DNA of 23,722 nt from JACDBE01 sp051002015. GTDB lineage: Bacteria; Actinomycetota; Acidimicrobiia; Spongiisociales; UBA5794. The stretch's first letter is position 1; each line of letters begins with the position of its first letter. A program made the translations under genes and the position numbers. The stretch is taken from contig JBPCMS010000050.1 in assembly GCA_051002015.1 (NCBI GenBank), positions 1 to 23,722 of the forward strand, in the 5' to 3' direction. The notes beneath the pieces are model-generated. The model ran no database searches. It saw only the letters and a list, made by a program, of their open reading frames with translations, and was not told the DNA's origin. This document shows positions 21,493 through 23,722 of the stretch, piece by piece.

Positions 21493-22648
21493 CGTCGATC
21501 CCGAAGGCCTCGGCCAGCAGGTCCACCGCTTCGGTACCCCGCCCGGAGGTGCCGACGAAGGAGATCGGTCGGTGGAGCACCCGGCGGGCGACGGTGTGGG
21601 CGACCTGTCTCAGGATCCGCTCCGGATCGTCGGCCACCGCCAGCCGGCCGGCAAAGCGCTGCACCACGTCGGTCACCGCCTCCTCGCCTTGCCCGACCAT
21701 CGCCGCGATCACCGCCCCGGCCCGGTCGGAAGCGGTGAGCCGGCGCCAGGTGGCGCCCGCCTCCTTGGCGATGCGCTCCGCAGCCACCGCCGAGGGTCGA
21801 GCATCGACCGACGACGCCAGCTCGTCGATTCCGAGGTAGCGGACCGGATCATCGGCGCCGGGACTGGGGAACCCGGGCGGCATGCCCAGGTCAACCAACA
21901 GCAGCGGCTCGTCGCGGCGGGCGAGGGCCCGGACGATGACGTCGTCACCGAACAACGGGACCTTGCCCGGGACCGTCGAGATCACCACCGGGTAGTGGGC
22001 GAAGGCATCCACCGCCGCCTCCCAAGCCAACGTGTTACGCCCGGCCACGGTTCCCGGCCGCCGCGCAAACACGGACACCTCCACCCCCTCGAGCTGCTCG
22101 GCCGTGGCACGAGCCATGGATCCGGCACCGAGAACGGCCACCCGTCCCAGCGGAGCGGCGGCCGCCGCCGCCGCCGCCGCCAGTGAACCACGCGGCAAGT
22201 GATCGATCAGCCTTCGCCCGTTCCGCCCGACCCCGATCGCCGCCTCGAGCACCCGGCCGAGGCTGGCGGAGGCGGCGGGGGTCTCGTTGTAGGACGCCAC
22301 GGCGCGACGGAACTGGCCGAGAACCTCCGGCTCGCCGATCAGGGGCGACTCCAGCCCGGCGGCGACGCGACACAGGTGGCGGAAGGCATCCTCGTCGGGT
22401 CGAACCTGGGCGAGACCAGCGAGCGCCCCGTCCCCGTACAACACCGCCAACAGCTCAGACGCGGCGTGCGGGGCTCCCACCCAAGCGATCTCGACCCGCA
22501 GACACGTGGACAGAAGGAAGGCCTCATGTCCCGCCGTCACCAGGCGACGATGGGCGAGACGGAGGGCATGCTCGGGGAGTGCCAACCGGGCGCGGCGGTC
22601 CGAGGGAACCACCGGATGGGCGAACGACAGGCTTGTCAGACGCAGCAC
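21485..22648 (-). CDS. hemA: Glutamyl-tRNA reductase
   Basis: The 387-residue enzyme commits glutamyl-tRNA to tetrapyrroles by NADPH reduction to glutamate-1-semialdehyde. The catalytic cysteine is Cys49 in L-L-S-T-C-L-R-V-E, and E-S-P-L-I-G-E-P-E-V-L-G-Q-F follows at about 100-113. The NADPH fold V-A-V-L-G-A-G-S-M-A lies near 170-179, and the C-terminal dimerisation helix ends V-L-H-R-P-I. It is a divergent member: the N-terminal G-x-N-H-K-x-A-P motif is replaced by S-L-S-F-A-H-P, and a nine-alanine tract takes the place of the linker before the NADPH fold. The start is GTG 22648, with GGGAAGGG ten bases upstream; the frame is open further up, without homology. First gene of the operon. Confidence 0.92.
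   Translation of the reverse strand: MLRLTSLSFAHPVVPSDRRARLALPEHALRLAHRRLVTAGHEAFLLSTCLRVEIAWVGAPHAASELLAVLYGDGALAGLAQVRPDEDAFRHLCRVAAGLESPLIGEPEVLGQFRRAVASYNETPAASASLGRVLEAAIGVGRNGRRLIDHLPRGSLAAAAAAAAAPLGRVAVLGAGSMARATAEQLEGVEVSVFARRPGTVAGRNTLAWEAAVDAFAHYPVVISTVPGKVPLFGDDVIVRALARRDEPLLLVDLGMPPGFPSPGADDPVRYLGIDELASSVDARPSAVAAERIAKEAGATWRRLTASDRAGAVIAAMVGQGEEAVTDVVQRFAGRLAVADDPERILRQVAHTVARRVLHRPISFVGTSGRGTEAVDLLAEAFGIDDD
22161..22181 (+). repeat. GCC trinucleotide repeat inside hemA
   Basis: Seven perfect tandem GCC copies on the plus strand encode most of a run of nine alanines (residues 157-165) in HemA. Because the unit is three bases, copy changes would alter the linker length without shifting the frame. 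Confidence 0.85.
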
Positions 22649-22682
22649 ACGGACGCAGCCCTTCCCTAGTAGCCAGGGCGTG

Positions 22683-22695
22683 GGTCGTGAGCGTA
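22683..22695 (-). promoter_or_regulatory. Possible -10 region of the heme operon
   Basis: On the minus strand TACGCT (22695-22690) fits a TAnnnT -10 box, with transcription expected near 22683, about 35 bases ahead of the hemA GTG. I see no good -35 at 16-18 bases, so this is a weak call. No riboswitch-like structure is evident in the short leader. Confidence 0.22.
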
Positions 22696-22956
22696 TGGGG
22701 GGCATCGCCCGACAGCGAGTCGGAAACGATCCCGGATCTGACCTGGACCGGCGTCGCCGCCGTCGGTAGATCTCCGAGCCGATCGGTGGCTGGCCCAACA
22801 GGTGGCGGCCGTGGACCGCGGCGACTGGCTGGACCCGAGGTCGGGAGCACGACTAGGGCGCGTTGCTCGTCCCGGCGCCGCAGCGTGCCGAACTCGTCGA
22901 GCTGCGGTCTATCAGGGGTCGGCGCGTAACCCACGGGATGGAACCCACTGGGTCGC
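22696..22956. other. Gap between hemA leader and DUF222/HNH gene
   Basis: These 260 bases hold no intact gene. The only recognisable content is the plus-strand integrase fragment starting at 22775; the rest may include distal promoter sequence for the heme operon and the terminator zone of the HNH gene, but I see no strong hairpin. Confidence 0.5.
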
Positions 22957-22978
22957 CTATGGTGGTTGGCCGCTGGTG
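22775..22978 (+). pseudogene. Remnant: N-terminal fragment of a tyrosine recombinase
   Basis: The plus-strand frame from 22775 reads R-A-D-R-W-L-A-Q-Q-V-A-A-V-D-R-G, then D-W-L-D-P-R-S-G. In phage-type integrases this segment (A-x-x-W-L-x-x-x-x-x-x-x-x-R-G-x-W-x-D-P-x-x-G) lies between the arm-binding domain and the core-binding domain. After about 22850 the match ends, although the frame stays open to a TAG near 22978. There is no start region upstream in this frame (TGA at 22739-22741). It is therefore a broken fragment, lying between the hemA leader and the DUF222/HNH gene. Confidence 0.42.
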
Positions 22979-23722
22979 GTGTAGGTGTGGCCGAGGGGGC
23001 TGGTCCATTGGTGGTCGCCGCCGGGGAGGGGTTGGTGTGTCCATCCGGTTTGGTGTCTGATCCGATGGTCGTGTCGGCATAGCGGGGTGAGGTTGTCGTT
23101 GCTGGTTGGGCCTCCCTGTGACCAGGGGATGCGATGGTCGAGGTCGCATTGTGTGGCGGGTATCCGGCAGCCGGGGAACACGCAGGTGGGGTTACCGGTT
23201 TCGACCTGGCGGCGTTGACCCGGGGTGGGGCGTCGGCGGGTGGTGCCATGATGGACCGGGAGACCGGTGTCGGGGTCGGTGGCGGTCCACCGCCACTGGG
23301 TGTGGTGTTGCTGGTCGGCCACTTGGCGGGCGATGTCGGCGATCACCGGTCCGAACCCGGCCAGCTCCCCTGGTGCCTGCGACAGGCCGGCCAAGGTGTC
23401 GAGGTCGACGTGGATATCCACCATGCCCCGGCCGGGCCCGGCTTGGTGGCCGTTGCCTTCGAGGAGGTCCAACAACACGTCGGCTCGGAGCTGATCGATG
23501 CTGCGGGTCTCGTCGGCGGTGTTCAAACGGCGGGCCAGGTCGCTCATCCTGGCCATGATGGCTGCTACCCGGTGGGGGGGAAGATCCAACCCGAGAGGGG
23601 GTGTTGAATGCTTTGTGTGAGGTGTCCGATGAACGACTCTGGCCCTGGGAGGGGTCGGGTAGGAAGGAGCACCGCACATGACGAACGACATCGAAACGGG
23701 AGGGAGTCGGGATCCGGGCCGG
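22957..23722 (-). CDS. DUF222/HNH endonuclease (13E12-repeat family), C-terminal part
   Basis: The frame is open from the right edge to the stop at 22957. From about 23590 down it matches the DUF222/HNH family: L-G-L-D-L-P-P-H-R-V-A-A-I, then R-S-I-D-Q-L-R-A-D-V-L-L-D-L-L. A full HNH domain follows at 23184-23053, with C-V-F-P-G-C, a C-D-L-D-H-R-I-P-W core, N-D-N-L, and L-C-R-H-D-H-R-I-R-H. These proteins occur in multiple copies in actinobacterial genomes; their role is unclear. Family members normally have about 200 more N-terminal residues. Here the 45 or so residues before L-G-L-D-L-P-P look unlike the family, so the 5' end may be decayed or may simply continue beyond the window. An internal ATG at 23691 is the first visible. 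Confidence 0.72.
   Translation of the reverse strand, partial: RPGSRLPPVSMSFVMCGAPSYPTPPRARVVHRTPHTKHSTPPLGLDLPPHRVAAIMARMSDLARRLNTADETRSIDQLRADVLLDLLEGNGHQAGPGRGMVDIHVDLDTLAGLSQAPGELAGFGPVIADIARQVADQQHHTQWRWTATDPDTGLPVHHGTTRRRPTPGQRRQVETGNPTCVFPGCRIPATQCDLDHRIPWSQGGPTSNDNLTPLCRHDHRIRHQTGWTHQPLPGGDHQWTSPLGHTYTTSGQPP

Noticed and set aside
22649..22798. A longer hemA start at 22798.
   Set aside because: The extra 50 residues are Arg/Pro-rich without homology, and the GTG at 22648 has a good ribosome binding site just ahead of the family N-terminus.
1..23722. CRISPR arrays, rRNA genes, complete insertion sequences or riboswitches.
   Set aside because: No regularly spaced repeats, rRNA segments, transposase genes with terminal repeats, or recognisable riboswitch cores were seen.

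Overview
This is a GC-rich (about 70%) window from an actinobacterium. UPF0182, DUF3263, an LppM-like lipoprotein, a DUF222/HNH (13E12-type) endonuclease and a heme set containing HemQ all point to Actinomycetota. A deep-branching class such as Acidimicrobiia is possible, but that is inference and I cannot fix the genus.

Layout. Positions 1-279 (minus) hold the N-terminus of a SAM-dependent methyltransferase, cut by the left edge. A peptidase S10-family carboxypeptidase with no visible signal peptide follows at 356-1903 (plus). A small DUF4177-like protein is at 2168-2392 (minus) and tRNA-Arg(CCT) at 2620-2695. Directly after the tRNA lies the C-terminal remnant of a tyrosine recombinase. Next come a HEPN-domain protein (plus) and an HTH-nucleotidyltransferase (minus), arranged tail to tail with overlapping stop codons: a toxin-antitoxin-like pair with a clear palindromic operator candidate. 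Positions 4117-5855 encode a Wzm/Wzt-like ABC-2 exporter. UPF0182 and a protein with a receiver-like C-terminus read back from 9348 to 5863. An LppM-like lipoprotein (9420-10289) faces a CvpA-CAP fusion and an AI-2E-family permease (12601-10334). A DUF3263 protein and an MmcQ/YjbR protein diverge around 13.06 kb.

The largest block, 22648-13561 (minus), is a complete heme operon in the order hemA-hemC-hemD-hemB-hemL-hemE-hemQ-hemH-hemY. All eight gene junctions overlap, by 4 or 8 bases. Together the nine enzymes convert glutamyl-tRNA to heme b. HemQ, with no HemN or HemF in the cluster, indicates the coproporphyrin-dependent branch: UroD, then HemY acting as coproporphyrinogen oxidase, then HemH acting as coproporphyrin ferrochelatase, then HemQ as coproheme decarboxylase.

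The right end (22.77-23.72 kb) looks like mobile debris: a short N-terminal fragment of a second tyrosine recombinase (plus) and the HNH-bearing end of a DUF222/HNH protein (minus). The least ordinary items are the tRNA-linked integrase relic with its convergent HEPN/nucleotidyltransferase pair, the fully overlapping heme operon, and the CvpA-CAP fusion.
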